This document shows positions 55,315 to 64,000 of a stretch of DNA of 64,000 nt, one piece after another. How positions within the stretch are numbered: the first letter of the stretch is position 1; every line of letters starts with the position of its first letter. The position numbers and the translations under genes are program-made. The stretch spans positions 124,001 through 188,000 of the forward strand of contig NZ_BKAH01000001.1 of the NCBI RefSeq assembly GCF_007992455.1, written 5' to 3'. Origin of the DNA: Microbacterium saccharophilum (GTDB lineage Bacteria; Actinomycetota; Actinomycetes; Actinomycetales; Microbacteriaceae). The notes beneath the pieces are model-generated. The model searched no databases. It was not told the DNA's origin and was given only the letters and a program-made list of their open reading frames with translations.

Positions 55315-55932
55315 CTAGGACAGCTCGGTCAGCAGGGGCGTGAGCGCGGCGAACGCGCGGGCGCGATGCGAAACCGCGTTCTTCTCCTCCGCCGACCACT
55401 GCGCGACGGTGCGCTCCGGCGCCTCCTGCCCGTCCGGGATGAAGACCGGGTCGTAGCCGAACCCGCCCTCACCGGCCGGCGCCGTCGCGAGCCGGCCCGG
55501 CCAGATGCCTTCGACGACCTGCTCCGACTCGCCGTGGACGATCGCGATCGTGGAGACGAACTGCGCGGTGCGGTTCGGGTCGGCGATGTCGGACAGCTGG
55601 TCCAGCAGCAGCTCGAGGTTCGCCATCGCATCCTTCCGGTGCCCCGCCCAGTAGGCGGAGAACGGCCCGGGAGCCCCGCCGAGCGCGTCCACGCAGATGC
55701 CGGAGTCGTCGGCGAGGGAGGGTAGGCCGGTGTGCGCCGCCGCCGCGCGCGCCTTGATGAGCGCGTTCTGCGCGAACGTCACGCCGTCCTCGACGGGCTC
55801 CGGGCCGTCGTAGCCGATGACCTCCAGGTCGGGCCGCGTCGCGGCGACGATCGCCTGGAACTCGGCGACCTTGTGCAGGTTGTGCGTCGCCAGGACGATC
55901 TGGCGTCCCGCCGTGGCATCCAGCAGCGTCAC
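55315..55932 (-). CDS. rdgB: XTP/dITP pyrophosphatase
   Basis: A 205-residue Ham1/RdgB-type enzyme that removes non-standard purine triphosphates. Motifs: [32 protein letters not shown] and [18 protein letters not shown] start overlapping the rph stop, last gene of murI-rph-rdgB. Confidence 0.96.
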   Translation of the reverse strand: MTLLDATAGRQIVLATHNLHKVAEFQAIVAATRPDLEVIGYDGPEPVEDGVTFAQNALIKARAAAAHTGLPSLADDSGICVDALGGAPGPFSAYWAGHRKDAMANLELLLDQLSDIADPNRTAQFVSTIAIVHGESEQVVEGIWPGRLATAPAGEGGFGYDPVFIPDGQEAPERTVAQWSAEEKNAVSHRARAFAALTPLLTELS

Positions 55933-56672
55933 GCCGCGTCCACCGCGAGGGCCGCGGTCTGCGCATCACGCAGCGTCGCGCAGCCGGCGACCCCGAGCTC
56001 GAGCAGCGCGTCGAGTTCGCGCTTGTCGAAGGGCGCGCCCTCCGCGGTGCCCTGCACCTCGACGAACAGGCCGCGGCCGGTGACGACGACGTTCATGTCG
56101 GTCTCGGCGCGCACGTCCTCGACGTAGGCGAGGTCGAGCATGGGCTCGCCGTCGATGATCCCGACGGAGACGGCGGCGACCGAGTCGATGAGCGCCTTGG
56201 CGTTCTTGCCGACGAAGCCCTTCGCGCGGCCCCACTCGATCGCGTCGGCCAGGGCGACGTACGCTCCCGTGATCGCCGCGGTGCGCGTGCCGCCGTCGGC
56301 CTGCAGCACATCGCAGTCGATCACGATCGTGTTCTCGCCGAGCGCCTTCGTGTCGACGACGGCGCGGAGGGCCCGGCCGATGAGGCGGGAGATCTCGTGC
56401 GTGCGGCCCCCGATGCGGCCCTTGACCGCCTCCCGGTCGTTGCGGGAGTTCGTCGCGCGCGGGAGCATCGCGTACTCGGCGGTGACCCAGCCCTTGCCCT
56501 TGCCGGTGAGCCAGCGCGGGACGCCGTTCGTGAACGACGCCGTGCACAGCACCTTCGTCCCGCCGAACGAGATGAGCGCCGAGCCCTCCGCGTGCGCGCT
56601 CCAGCCGCGTTCGATCGTGACGGGGCGGAGGTCGTCGACGGCGCGGCCGTCGGCGCGGGTGATCTCGGTCAT
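55929..56672 (-). CDS. rph: ribonuclease PH
   Basis: A 247-residue phosphate-dependent exoribonuclease for tRNA 3' ends. Motifs: [41 protein letters not shown] and [22 protein letters not shown]. The ATG has a GAGAGGA site within or just after the end of murI (9-base gap). Confidence 0.97.
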   Translation of the reverse strand: MTEITRADGRAVDDLRPVTIERGWSAHAEGSALISFGGTKVLCTASFTNGVPRWLTGKGKGWVTAEYAMLPRATNSRNDREAVKGRIGGRTHEISRLIGRALRAVVDTKALGENTIVIDCDVLQADGGTRTAAITGAYVALADAIEWGRAKGFVGKNAKALIDSVAAVSVGIIDGEPMLDLAYVEDVRAETDMNVVVTGRGLFVEVQGTAEGAPFDKRELDALLELGVAGCATLRDAQTAALAVDAA

Positions 56673-56681
56673 GTTTTCCTC

Positions 56682-57509
56682 TCAGGCCCGGGCGGGCGGC
56701 AGGTCGATGGCGCCGGTCTGCACGAGGCGGACGGCGGACACCTCGCGCCCCATCAGGCGGTGCGCGAGGCTCAGGAAGTCGTCGGCGGAGTCGCCGGTGG
56801 CCTCGTAGACGTGGGTGGGGACGGCCGTGGGGCTCGCGAGCAGGTCGCGGGAGACGAGCTGGCGGTAGACGTCCTTCGCCGTCTCGGTGTCGCTGGAGAC
56901 GAGCGAGACGTCGGGGCCCATGACATAGCTGATCGCGCCCTCGAGGAACGGGTAGTGCGTGCAGCCGAGGACGAGCGTGTCGACGCCGGCGTGGCGCAGC
57001 GGCGCGAGGTACTCCTCCGCGACGGCGAGCACCTCCGGCGAGCCGGTGACACCGGCTTCGACGAACTCGACGAACCGGGGGCAGGCCTGCGCGAAGACGG
57101 TGAGGGTCTGATCGACCCCCAGCATGTCCTGGTACACCCCCGAGCCGATCGTCCCGGCGGTGCCGATGACGCCGATGCGGCGGTTGCGGGTCGTGGAGAC
57201 GGCGGTGCGGACGGCGGGCCCGATGACCTCGACGACCGGCACGTCGTAGCGCTCCCGCGCATCGCGCAGCATCGCGGCGGATGCTGTGTTGCAGGCGATG
57301 ACGAGCATCTTCACGCCCTCGTCGACGAGCGTGTCGAGCACCTCGAGCGAGTAGCGGCGCACGTCGGCGATGGGCTTCGGACCGTACGGCGAGTGGGCCG
57401 TGTCGCCGATGTACAGCACCGATTCGCTCGGCAGGAGCTGGGAGACGGCGCGAGCCACCGTGAGCCCGCCGACACCGGAGTCGAAGATCCCGATCGGCGC
57501 GTCATCCAC
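56682..57509 (-). CDS. murI: glutamate racemase
   Basis: A 275-residue racemase that provides D-glutamate for peptidoglycan. The two catalytic cysteines are C73 (VIACNTASA) and the Cys in [13 protein letters not shown]; the N-terminus is [16 protein letters not shown]. The GTG start follows a -10 box by 8 bases. First gene of murI-rph-rdgB, divergent from pncB. Confidence 0.97.
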   Translation of the reverse strand: MDDAPIGIFDSGVGGLTVARAVSQLLPSESVLYIGDTAHSPYGPKPIADVRRYSLEVLDTLVDEGVKMLVIACNTASAAMLRDARERYDVPVVEVIGPAVRTAVSTTRNRRIGVIGTAGTIGSGVYQDMLGVDQTLTVFAQACPRFVEFVEAGVTGSPEVLAVAEEYLAPLRHAGVDTLVLGCTHYPFLEGAISYVMGPDVSLVSSDTETAKDVYRQLVSRDLLASPTAVPTHVYEATGDSADDFLSLAHRLMGREVSAVRLVQTGAIDLPPARA

Positions 57510-57517
57510 GATCGTCC

Positions 57518-57540
57518 ACCCTACCCGTCCTCGGTAGAGT
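57518..57540. promoter_or_regulatory. divergent leaderless -10 boxes of murI and pncB
   Basis: Minus-strand TAGGGT (57518-57523) is 8 bases before the murI GTG and plus-strand TAGAGT (57535-57540) is 7 bases before the pncB ATG. Only 38 bases separate the two start codons. Confidence 0.5.
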
Positions 57541-57547
57541 GACCGGC

Positions 57548-58888
57548 ATGAGCGTCGACGGCTTCGAGAGCACGGCCCTGTTCACCGACCGCTACGAGCT
57601 GACGATGATCGACGCGGCGCTCCGCGACGGCACGGCGCAGCGCCGGTGCGTCTTCGAGCTCTTCGGCCGCCGCCTGCCCGGTGCGCGCCGCTTCGGCGTC
57701 GTCGCCGGCACGGGACGGCTGCTGGAGATGCTCCGCGACTTCCGCTTCGGCGACGACGAGCTGCGGTACCTGCGCGACAACCACGTCGTGGATGCCGAGA
57801 CCCTGGCCTTCCTGGAGGGCTACCGGTTCACCGGGACGGTCACGGGCTACCGGGAGGGCGAGCTCTACTTCCCGGGCTCCCCGGTCCTCACGGTCGAGGG
57901 AACCTTCGCCGAGGCCGTGGTCCTGGAGACCCTGGCCCTCAGCGTCCTGAACCACGACTCGGCGGTCGCGAACGCGGCGACGCGCATGAGCATCGCGGCC
58001 GGCGACCGTCCGCTGGCGGAGATGGGCTCGCGGCGCGCGGCCGAGCACTCCGCCGTCGCGGCGGCCCGCGCCGCCTACATCGCCGGGTTCGGCGCCACCA
58101 GCAACCTCGAGGCCGGGCGGCTGTGGGGCATCCCGACGATGGGCACGGCCGCCCACGCCTGGACGCTCCTGCACGACACCGAGGAGGAGGCGTTCCGCAG
58201 CCAGATCGAGGCGTTCGGCCTGGACACGACCCTCCTCATCGACACGTACGGCATCGAGGAGGGCGTCGCCACGGCGATCCGCGTCGCCGGGCCGGGCCTC
58301 GGCGGGGTCCGCATCGACTCCGGCGACCTGCCGACGGTGGCCGCCGAGGTCCGCGCGCAGCTGGACGCGCTCGGCGCGACCGGGACGAAGATCACCGTGA
58401 CGAGCGACCTCGACGAGTTCGCCATCGCCGCCCTCGCGGCATCCCCCGTCGACGCCTACGGCGTCGGCACGTCCGTCGTGACGGGCTCCGGCGCCCCGAC
58501 GGCGGGCATGGTCTACAAGCTCGTCGCCCGGCAGGATGCCGCCGGCGGGTGGGTGTCGGTGGCGAAGGCGTCGAGCGACAAGGCGTCCAAGGGCGGCCGC
58601 AAGGCCGCGTTCCGGACCCTCGAGCACGGCACCGCGACCCGCGAGCTCATCGTCGTCTCGGACGGCTTCGAGGAGGTGCAGACGGCGGCGGATCAGCCCG
58701 ACGCGCGCGCCCTCCAGGTGACGCTCGTCGAGGGCGGCGAGGTGGATGCCGGCGCGCTCGGCCCCGCGGGCGTGCAGACGGCCCGTGCGCACCACCTGCG
58801 GGCGCGGGAGGAGCTGCCCGTGCGGGCGCTCGCGCTCAGCCGGTCCGACCCGGCGATCCCCACGGTCTTCGTCGACGTCGAGGGCTGA
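57548..58888 (+). CDS. pncB: nicotinate phosphoribosyltransferase
   Basis: A 446-residue enzyme that makes nicotinate mononucleotide from nicotinate and PRPP for NAD salvage. Segments: [16 protein letters not shown] at the start, [39 protein letters not shown], the phosphate-binding [13 protein letters not shown] and [14 protein letters not shown] at 57548 is chosen over the upstream GTG (57539) because it lies 7 bases after a -10 box. Confidence 0.95.
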   Translation: MSVDGFESTALFTDRYELTMIDAALRDGTAQRRCVFELFGRRLPGARRFGVVAGTGRLLEMLRDFRFGDDELRYLRDNHVVDAETLAFLEGYRFTGTVTGYREGELYFPGSPVLTVEGTFAEAVVLETLALSVLNHDSAVANAATRMSIAAGDRPLAEMGSRRAAEHSAVAAARAAYIAGFGATSNLEAGRLWGIPTMGTAAHAWTLLHDTEEEAFRSQIEAFGLDTTLLIDTYGIEEGVATAIRVAGPGLGGVRIDSGDLPTVAAEVRAQLDALGATGTKITVTSDLDEFAIAALAASPVDAYGVGTSVVTGSGAPTAGMVYKLVARQDAAGGWVSVAKASSDKASKGGRKAAFRTLEHGTATRELIVVSDGFEEVQTAADQPDARALQVTLVEGGEVDAGALGPAGVQTARAHHLRAREELPVRALALSRSDPAIPTVFVDVEG

Positions 58889-58892
58889 GCCC

Positions 58893-59159
58893 TCAGGCCA
58901 TCATCGAGTCGTAGATCTCCTTGCACGTCGGGCAGACCGGGAACTTCTCCGGATCGCGGCCCGGCGTCCACTTCTTCCCGCACAGGGCGCGGACCGGCTT
59001 GCCGGTGAGCGCCGACTCGAGGATCTTGTCCTTCTTGACGTAGTGCGAGAAGCGCTCGTGATCGCCCGGCTCGAAATGCTCCTCCTTGAGGAGTTCCTCG
59101 AGCTCACGGTCGAGGGTCGCAAGACCCCCCTGGTCGGGGCTGTCGAGAGGCGTACTCAT
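58893..59159 (-). CDS. DUF3039 protein
   Basis: An 88-residue actinobacterial protein of the DUF3039 family. Acidic N-terminus, then HERFSHYVKKDKILESALTGKPVRALCGKKWTPGRDPEKFPVCPTCKEIYD, with three cysteines that probably hold zinc (CGKKW and CPTC). Short, conserved and soluble; role unknown. It is close behind pncB (convergent, 4 bases apart). Confidence 0.88.
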   Translation of the reverse strand: MSTPLDSPDQGGLATLDRELEELLKEEHFEPGDHERFSHYVKKDKILESALTGKPVRALCGKKWTPGRDPEKFPVCPTCKEIYDSMMA

Positions 59160-59166
59160 GCCTGCG

Positions 59167-59172
59167 AGTGTA
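59167..59172 (-). promoter_or_regulatory. -10 box of leaderless DUF3039 promoter
   Basis: The minus strand reads TACACT, 7 bases, then ATG at 59159. Confidence 0.5.
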
Positions 59173-59198
59173 GCCGGGGCGGGTCGCGGCCGGGGCCG

Positions 59199-60755
59199 TC
59201 AGACCGACTCCGCGAACTCCATGAGGCGTCCGCTGCCGCGGTCGAAGATCCAGCCGCCGAGGAGGATCCCGACCGTCAGGACGAAGACGCCGACCCCCAC
59301 CCCGGCCCACAGCGCGGTCTGCGCGTGCGTCGGGTCATCGGTGAGTGCGAGCCACGCGAACCACAGCGCCGGGGCGCTCAGGATCATCGCTCCGACGAGC
59401 ACGAGGCCCTGCGCGAGCCCGCCGCCGGTGCGCTGCGGCTGCTGGAACGGACTGTCGCCCGGGCTGGAGACCGGGTAGGGCGCCGCGGCCGACGAGATCG
59501 ACGACAGCCCCAGGCCGCAGAGGAAGAGGCTCGTGCACACGCCGACCATCGCCGGCAGGATCTCGGGGTTCCCGTGCAGCCGGACCGAGAGCAGGATGGC
59601 GACCGCGAGGAGCGGCACCGCGACGAGGCTGACCGGGACGAGCCGTCCGACGCGGTCGGCGGCGCCGCGGACGGCCCCGGCGAGATGCATCCACAGCGCC
59701 GAGGAGTCGTAGGCGAGGTCGTTGTGGGCCAGCCAGCCGAAGAAGAGGGCCATGAGCGGCACCGGCACGAGCGCCACGACCTCGACCGGCACGCCCACGA
59801 GGAGCAGCGGGACGACCGTGATGAGCGCGGCGATCGGCACCACCACGACGTTGACGATGTACCGCGCATCGCGGGACCAGTAGGTGAGGCTCCGGGCGGC
59901 CACGGCTCCGGCAGGAGTGCCGGGCAGGAAGGCGAACCAGCCGAGACCGCCTCGCACGCGGGTCGACCGCGGTCGCGGCGTCGTCGTCAGCAGATGCCGG
60001 ACGAGCCAGAACCACAGCCCCGCGAGCACGAGGGCCGTGACGGCGGCGACGGCGAGCGGCGCGAGGTGCGCGTCATCGACCGCGAGTGCGGGGACGGCGG
60101 GGGCCGCCCCGAAGGGCGTGACGGCGAGGATGTCGACGGCGCGCTCCACCGGGGCGGGCACCCGTCCGCGCCACTGCCGCGAGGCGAGGTACCCGACGAT
60201 CGGGACGACGACCACGAGCACCGCGACGAGGAAGAGACCGGTGAGCTCGCGGGAACGCCGGGGGCGCAGCACCAGCCCCGCGAGCGCCGCCGACACCTTG
60301 CCGAACAGGACGCAGATCACCCCGCCGAGGACGACGGCGAGGATGCCGGTGCCCGCGGGGACGCCGTGCGCGTTCCACAGGACGACGAGGCACGCCCCGA
60401 GGGCCGCGAGGGCGAGCACGGGGACGCTGATGAGACTCGCGAGGAGGATCGTGCCGGCGAGGCGGAGCGGATCGGCGCCGAGCACCGCGAAACGGCGCGG
60501 GTCGAGGGGATCGGCGAGGCCCGTGACGAGCGGCGCGATCAGGAACCCAAGGGTCACCGCCGCACCCCCGAGCACCGTGACGGCGCGCGCGACGTCATCC
60601 GAGGCGCCCCGAAGCGCGAGGATGCCGGCGCACCCGACGGCGACGATGGCCAGGAACGCCGCCGCGCCCAGCACCGTGCGGGCCACGTGGCGGGCGTCGC
60701 CGCGGAACGCGCCGAGCAGCAGGTCGAATCTCAGCCGGAGAACGTGTGCAGCCAT
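59199..60755 (-). CDS. ABC exporter permease
   Basis: A 518-residue membrane protein with about twelve hydrophobic helices in two halves, joined by a soluble linker near residues 245-280. A mid-protein segment, [25 protein letters not shown], and the late stretch [28 protein letters not shown] recall actinobacterial ABC-2-type transport proteins. It overlaps the ATPase gene by 25 bases and must be its partner. Substrate unknown. Confidence 0.85.
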   Translation of the reverse strand: MAAHVLRLRFDLLLGAFRGDARHVARTVLGAAAFLAIVAVGCAGILALRGASDDVARAVTVLGGAAVTLGFLIAPLVTGLADPLDPRRFAVLGADPLRLAGTILLASLISVPVLALAALGACLVVLWNAHGVPAGTGILAVVLGGVICVLFGKVSAALAGLVLRPRRSRELTGLFLVAVLVVVVPIVGYLASRQWRGRVPAPVERAVDILAVTPFGAAPAVPALAVDDAHLAPLAVAAVTALVLAGLWFWLVRHLLTTTPRPRSTRVRGGLGWFAFLPGTPAGAVAARSLTYWSRDARYIVNVVVVPIAALITVVPLLLVGVPVEVVALVPVPLMALFFGWLAHNDLAYDSSALWMHLAGAVRGAADRVGRLVPVSLVAVPLLAVAILLSVRLHGNPEILPAMVGVCTSLFLCGLGLSSISSAAAPYPVSSPGDSPFQQPQRTGGGLAQGLVLVGAMILSAPALWFAWLALTDDPTHAQTALWAGVGVGVFVLTVGILLGGWIFDRGSGRLMEFAESV

Positions 60756-62116
60756 TCGAGGCCCTCCACGTCGCTGAGGCCTCCGGCGAGCTCCACGAAG
60801 CGCTGCTCCAGCGTCAGCTCCCCCCGCACCTCCGCGACGGTGCCCTCGGCGAGCACCTGACCGCCGACGATGACGGCGATCCCGGTGCAGACGCGCTCGA
60901 CGAGCTCCATCCCGTGACTGGAGAGCACGACGGTGCCGCCGTGGTCGACGTACGTCGACAGGATGTCGAGGATGACGGAGCTGGAGAGCGGATCGACGGC
61001 TTCGAACGGCTCATCCAGCACGAGCACCCGCGGCGAGTGGATCATGGCGCCGGCGAGCATGACCTTCTTGGTCATGCCGGCGGAGTAGTCCGCCACGGGG
61101 CGTCCGAGCGCGTCGGTGAGGTCGAAGGCGCGGGCGAGGTCCGCGGTGCGGCTCGCCACGACCCCGGGCTTGAGCCCGCGGAGCACGCCGTAGTAGTGCA
61201 GGAGCTGCCGCCCGGTGAGGCGGTCGAAGGTGCGGAGCCGGTCGGGCAGCACGCCCATCAGCTTCTTGGCCCGCGCGGGATGGCGGGCGAGATCCACGCC
61301 GCCGACCTCGATGCGTCCGGCATCGGGGCGGAGGAGCCCGGCGATCATCGAGAGCGTCGTGGTCTTCCCGGCGCCGTTCGGCCCGACGAGACCGTAGAAC
61401 GTGCCCGGCGGGATCGTGAGGTCGACCGCGTCCACGGCGCGTGTCGCCCCGAACACCTTCGTCACGCCGGCCAGGCGGACGGCTGCCACCATCCCCTCGA
61501 CCTCCGTCGCCCCCTCCGGGTCGGGTTCGAAGACGAAGGCGTGCTCGGGCTCAGGCTCAGGGACGAGCTCGGGCTCGGGCTCCGGGACGGGGTCGGGCTC
61601 CGGTTCCGGTTGGGGCTCGGGCTCCGGCACCGGGACGGGCTCGGGCTCTGGTGCGGGTTCCGGCTGTGGTTCCGGCTCCGGCTCCGGTTCGGGAACGGGG
61701 AGGACCGGCAGCGGCGGGACGGGCGGGACGATGAGCGGCGGCTCCGCCCGCGCGACGACGGCAACCGGCGCGGGCTCGACCGGCTCCGCCTCGACCGGGG
61801 CGGGCTCGACCGGGGCGGGCTCCGCGACGTCGAACCGCGCCGCGGCGACGGACGCCGGGATCGGCGGCTTGGGGGGCGGCGTGGCCGTGCGGGGCTTCGG
61901 CGGGCGCGGCGGCACCGCCTTGACCGGCCGCGCCTGCGCTCCCGCGGCCTTCGCCGCCTTCGCTCCCGGGACCTTCGCCCCCGGCGCCTTCGCAGGCGGC
62001 GCCTTCGCGGCCGCCGCGGCGTCCGCGGCCGGGAGCGGCGGCAGCGGCGGCACGACCCCGGAGACGCCGGGAACGGCGTCCCGGTCGTCGTCAGGCAGTG
62101 GCAGCGAGGCGGTCAC
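60731..62116 (-). CDS. ABC exporter ATPase with a long Pro/Glu-rich N-terminus
   Basis: A 461-residue protein. Residues 1-208 are low complexity: Ala/Lys/Pro-rich (30-90) then Pro/Val/Glu-rich, with runs of PE and PV dipeptides (about 140-195). Residues 209-461 are an ABC ATPase: Walker [10 protein letters not shown] (244-252), the [13 protein letters not shown] signature and [13 protein letters not shown]. Usual ATPases of this type lack such an N-terminus. The GTG start follows a -10 box by 7 bases. The extension may bind the cell wall or a partner, or keep the ATPase at the membrane. Confidence 0.88.
   Translation of the reverse strand: MTASLPLPDDDRDAVPGVSGVVPPLPPLPAADAAAAAKAPPAKAPGAKVPGAKAAKAAGAQARPVKAVPPRPPKPRTATPPPKPPIPASVAAARFDVAEPAPVEPAPVEAEPVEPAPVAVVARAEPPLIVPPVPPLPVLPVPEPEPEPEPQPEPAPEPEPVPVPEPEPQPEPEPDPVPEPEPELVPEPEPEHAFVFEPDPEGATEVEGMVAAVRLAGVTKVFGATRAVDAVDLTIPPGTFYGLVGPNGAGKTTTLSMIAGLLRPDAGRIEVGGVDLARHPARAKKLMGVLPDRLRTFDRLTGRQLLHYYGVLRGLKPGVVASRTADLARAFDLTDALGRPVADYSAGMTKKVMLAGAMIHSPRVLVLDEPFEAVDPLSSSVILDILSTYVDHGGTVVLSSHGMELVERVCTGIAVIVGGQVLAEGTVAEVRGELTLEQRFVELAGGLSDVEGLEWLHTFSG
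61546..61700. repeat. degenerate 6- and 12-base repeats encoding the Pro/Glu region
   Basis: Plus-strand units such as GGCTCGGGCTCC and GGTTCCGGCTCC recur many times with small changes. In the ABC ATPase frame they give PE, PEP and PQPE strings. This is a low-complexity region likely to change in length by slippage. Confidence 0.8.
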
Positions 62117-62123
62117 GCGACCC

Positions 62124-62129
62124 AACCTA
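62124..62129 (-). promoter_or_regulatory. -10 box of leaderless ABC exporter promoter
   Basis: The minus strand reads TAGGTT, 7 bases, then the GTG at 62116, which selects this start over ATG/GTG further upstream (62191). Confidence 0.5.
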
Positions 62130-62310
62130 GCAAGGCCCTCAATCCCCGGTCGGGAATGAGCGCGCGGCGTCACAGGCCGCAGGATTGTCACGAATCCACA
62201 ACGGAGGACCGACTTCCTGCGCCCTCCCAGGTGGCTTCGCTACCATTTGACGAGGCACGAAGGAGTGTCATTTCGTCTAACGGACAGTGAACACCTTTCA
62301 GGAGCACCTT

Positions 62311-63003
62311 TTGACTCTTCAGACCGTCATCCTCGCGGCCGGTATGGGCTCGCGGCTCGGGCGCAGCCTGCCGAAGCCCCTCACCGCGCTGAGCGACGGT
62401 CGCTCCATCATGCGCCAGCAGCACGACAACATCCGCGCCGCGTTCGGCTCGGACGCGCGCATCACCGCCGTCGTCGGCTACCGCGCCGAGACGATCGTGG
62501 AGGCGTTCCCCGAGGCGGAGTACGTCTACAACGACCGCTACGACGAGACCAACACGTCCAAGAGCCTGCTGCGCGCCCTCAAGGCCACCGGCAAGCACGC
62601 CGTCCTCTGGATGAACGGCGACGTCGTCTTCGACCCGCGCGTGCTCGGCCGCGCCGTCGAGTTCATCGAGCGAGACCAGTCCTTCGTCTCCGTCAACACC
62701 GCCAAGGTCAGCGACGAAGAGGTCAAGTACACCGTCGACGCGGAGGGCTTCATCCAGGAGCTGTCCAAGACGGTCACGGGCGGCATCGGCGAAGCCGTGG
62801 GGATCAACTACATCTCCCGCGCCGACAAGCCGGCTCTCATCGCCCAGCTCGGGCGCGTCGACGACCAGGACTACTTCGAGCGCGGCCTCGAGCTCGCGAT
62901 CGTCGAGAACGGCCTGCGCCTGGAGCCCATGGACATCTCCGACCTCTACGCCGTCGAGGTCGACTTCGCGGAAGACCTGGAGCGGGCGAACCTCTTCGTC
63001 TGA
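62311..63003 (+). CDS. sugar/choline-phosphate-type nucleotidyltransferase
   Basis: A 230-residue protein starting MTLQTVILAAGMGSRLGRSLPKPLT, the nucleotide-binding motif of nucleotidyltransferases, followed by YNDRYDETNTSKSLLRAL and LWMNGDVVFDP with the metal Asp. LicC-like enzymes (choline-phosphate cytidylyltransferase) share the NTSKSL segment. The TTG start is chosen because the site AGGAG is 6 bases upstream; a GTG at 62287 lengthens it by 8 residues. It is not in an obvious operon. The activated molecule could be a sugar or small alcohol phosphate. Confidence 0.83.
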   Translation: MTLQTVILAAGMGSRLGRSLPKPLTALSDGRSIMRQQHDNIRAAFGSDARITAVVGYRAETIVEAFPEAEYVYNDRYDETNTSKSLLRALKATGKHAVLWMNGDVVFDPRVLGRAVEFIERDQSFVSVNTAKVSDEEVKYTVDAEGFIQELSKTVTGGIGEAVGINYISRADKPALIAQLGRVDDQDYFERGLELAIVENGLRLEPMDISDLYAVEVDFAEDLERANLFV

Positions 63004-63056
63004 TCCCGCCCGTCCTCAGGGGTCGCTCAGCGGCCGCGCTTAGGATCGACGCTGTC

Positions 63057-63983
63057 ATGGCAAAGGTGCACCGGATCCACTCGCTTCCCGCCGACGCCCC
63101 GTGGGAGGGCCCGCTCCCCCCGCCCGGGGCCGCGGAGCATCCGTTCGCCGTGCGCGCGCTCGATCGCGTCCTGGCGATCCAGCGTCCCGCCGTCATCGCC
63201 CACCTGCGGAGCGTCCGCCTCCGCCACCCGGACGCGACGGCGGCCGAGATCATCCGGATCCTCGAGCGACGCTACCTCGCGACCGTGACGACCGGCGGTG
63301 CCGCCGTCGGCGCCACCGCCGTCGTACCGGGCATCGGCACGGGGGTCACCCTCGTGCTCAGCGGCGCGGAGACCGTCGCGTTCCTGGAGGCGACGGCCCT
63401 GTACGCGCAGTCGCTCGCCGAGGTGCACGGCATCCACATGACCGATCCGGACCGTGCCCGCGCGCTCGTGCTGACCCTCATGCTCGGCCAGGAGGGCGTC
63501 GATCTCGTGTCGCAGCTCGCCCGCCAGGCGACCGGCAAGGGCACCCCGCGGGACAAGTACTGGGGCGAGATCGTCACGAAGTCGCTCCCCCGCGCCGCGA
63601 TGGCCCCGCTCGTGGATCGTCTGAAGTCCGCGTTCGTGCGGCAGTTCGCCGCCCGCGGCGGGGCATCGTTCTTCGGCAAGGCGCTCCCCTTCGGCATCGG
63701 CGCGGCCGTCGGCGGCGCCGGCAACCACGTGCTCGGCCGGCGCGTCCTCGTCAACTCCCGGCGTGCGTTCGGGATCCCCCCGGTCGCGTACCCCGTCGAG
63801 CTGGAGCCGAAACCCGGCGCCAGCCGTGTGGAGCACACCGCCCTGTCGGGCGTCCGCCGGGTGGGCGGAGCCATCGCGGCGGCGGGTCGCGGAGCTGCCG
63901 ACGCCGCGGCGTCGACGTTCACGCGCCGTCGCGGCGGGCGCGTGCTGCCCGCCTCGGACGCCGACGATCTCGCCGACGACTGA
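63057..63983 (+). CDS. unrecognised protein with central hydrophobic segments
   Basis: A 308-residue protein. The N-terminal 75 residues are helical and charged; residues 80-125 are hydrophobic and glycine-rich (TTGGAAVGATAVVPGIGTGV onward) and another hydrophobic glycine-rich segment lies at about 201-220 (FFGKALPFGIGAAVGGAGNH). The C-terminal 60 residues are basic and Ala-rich. This may be a membrane-associated protein. The frame is open to 62247, but a plausible start is ATG 63057, 11 bases after a TAGGAT box. No function is assigned. Confidence 0.65.
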   Translation: MAKVHRIHSLPADAPWEGPLPPPGAAEHPFAVRALDRVLAIQRPAVIAHLRSVRLRHPDATAAEIIRILERRYLATVTTGGAAVGATAVVPGIGTGVTLVLSGAETVAFLEATALYAQSLAEVHGIHMTDPDRARALVLTLMLGQEGVDLVSQLARQATGKGTPRDKYWGEIVTKSLPRAAMAPLVDRLKSAFVRQFAARGGASFFGKALPFGIGAAVGGAGNHVLGRRVLVNSRRAFGIPPVAYPVELEPKPGASRVEHTALSGVRRVGGAIAAAGRGAADAAASTFTRRRGGRVLPASDADDLADD

Positions 63984-64000
63984 CCTGTCGCCGACGCGAC

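Overview
The window reads as one chromosomal segment of a high-GC actinobacterium, most likely Microbacteriaceae and close to Microbacterium. This rests on the very high GC, frequent GTG starts, chains of 4-base ATGA/GTGA gene overlaps, a Ku/LigD repair pair, a compact actinobacterial Tad pilus locus, a DUF222-HNH protein, a DUF3039 protein and a tmRNA whose tag ends in ALAA. A second hallmark is that many genes have a TANNNT -10 hexamer ending 6-8 bases before the start codon and no ribosome binding site, the signature of leaderless transcripts. No insertion sequence, prophage, CRISPR array or replication origin was seen, and no gene-free stretch exceeds 300 bases.

1-10.3 kb, nearly all minus strand: the 5' part of serA, two small membrane proteins, cutC, the branched-chain amino acid genes ilvD-ilvB-ilvN-ilvC, and trehalose synthesis otsA-otsB. 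Two small proteins follow, one a 40-residue Cys-rich protein. 10.3-24.3 kb: a carbon-acquisition island. A thiolase and the two subunits of a 3-oxoacid CoA-transferase are divergent from an IclR regulator. Facing them is a nine-gene minus-strand operon (livK-G-F-H-M, acyl-CoA ligase, TetR, 3-hydroxybutyrate dehydrogenase, alpha/beta hydrolase) in which all eight junctions overlap. Together these genes could import a small acid or ester, convert it through 3-hydroxybutyrate and acetoacetate, and yield acetyl-CoA. A MarR-MFS pair and tRNA-Lys close this part.

24.4-33.8 kb: accessory genes. These are a HisN-type phosphatase, a lipoprotein, a large alpha/beta-hydrolase-like protein, a membrane protein/XRE regulator/quinone-oxidoreductase operon with a paired operator, a TetR with a perfect palindrome, a VOC domain fused to a four-helix membrane domain, a pterin-dehydratase/VOC fusion and a secreted ScyD/ScyE-like protein. 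34.0-41.7 kb: trans-translation and cell division (ssrA, smpB, ftsX, ftsE, prfB). Between ftsE and prfB sits a cassette of DUF4397 surface protein, class F sortase, ECF sigma factor and RskA-like anti-sigma factor.

41.7-48.3 kb: an MFS exporter, a Tad pilus locus (tadA, tadB, tadC, small pilin-like protein, two TadE-like and one TadG-like protein), and a formate/nitrite-family channel with a FadR/GntR-like operator in its promoter. 48.3-64 kb: tRNA-Leu, a DedA protein, divergent ku and ligD, DUF222-HNH, a CDF metal exporter, murI-rph-rdgB divergent from pncB, DUF3039, an ABC exporter whose ATPase carries a roughly 200-residue Pro/Glu-rich N-terminus, a nucleotidyltransferase and an unrecognised protein. 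Protein families were assigned by reading motifs and no database search was made. Regulatory sites are inferred from sequence pattern and position only.
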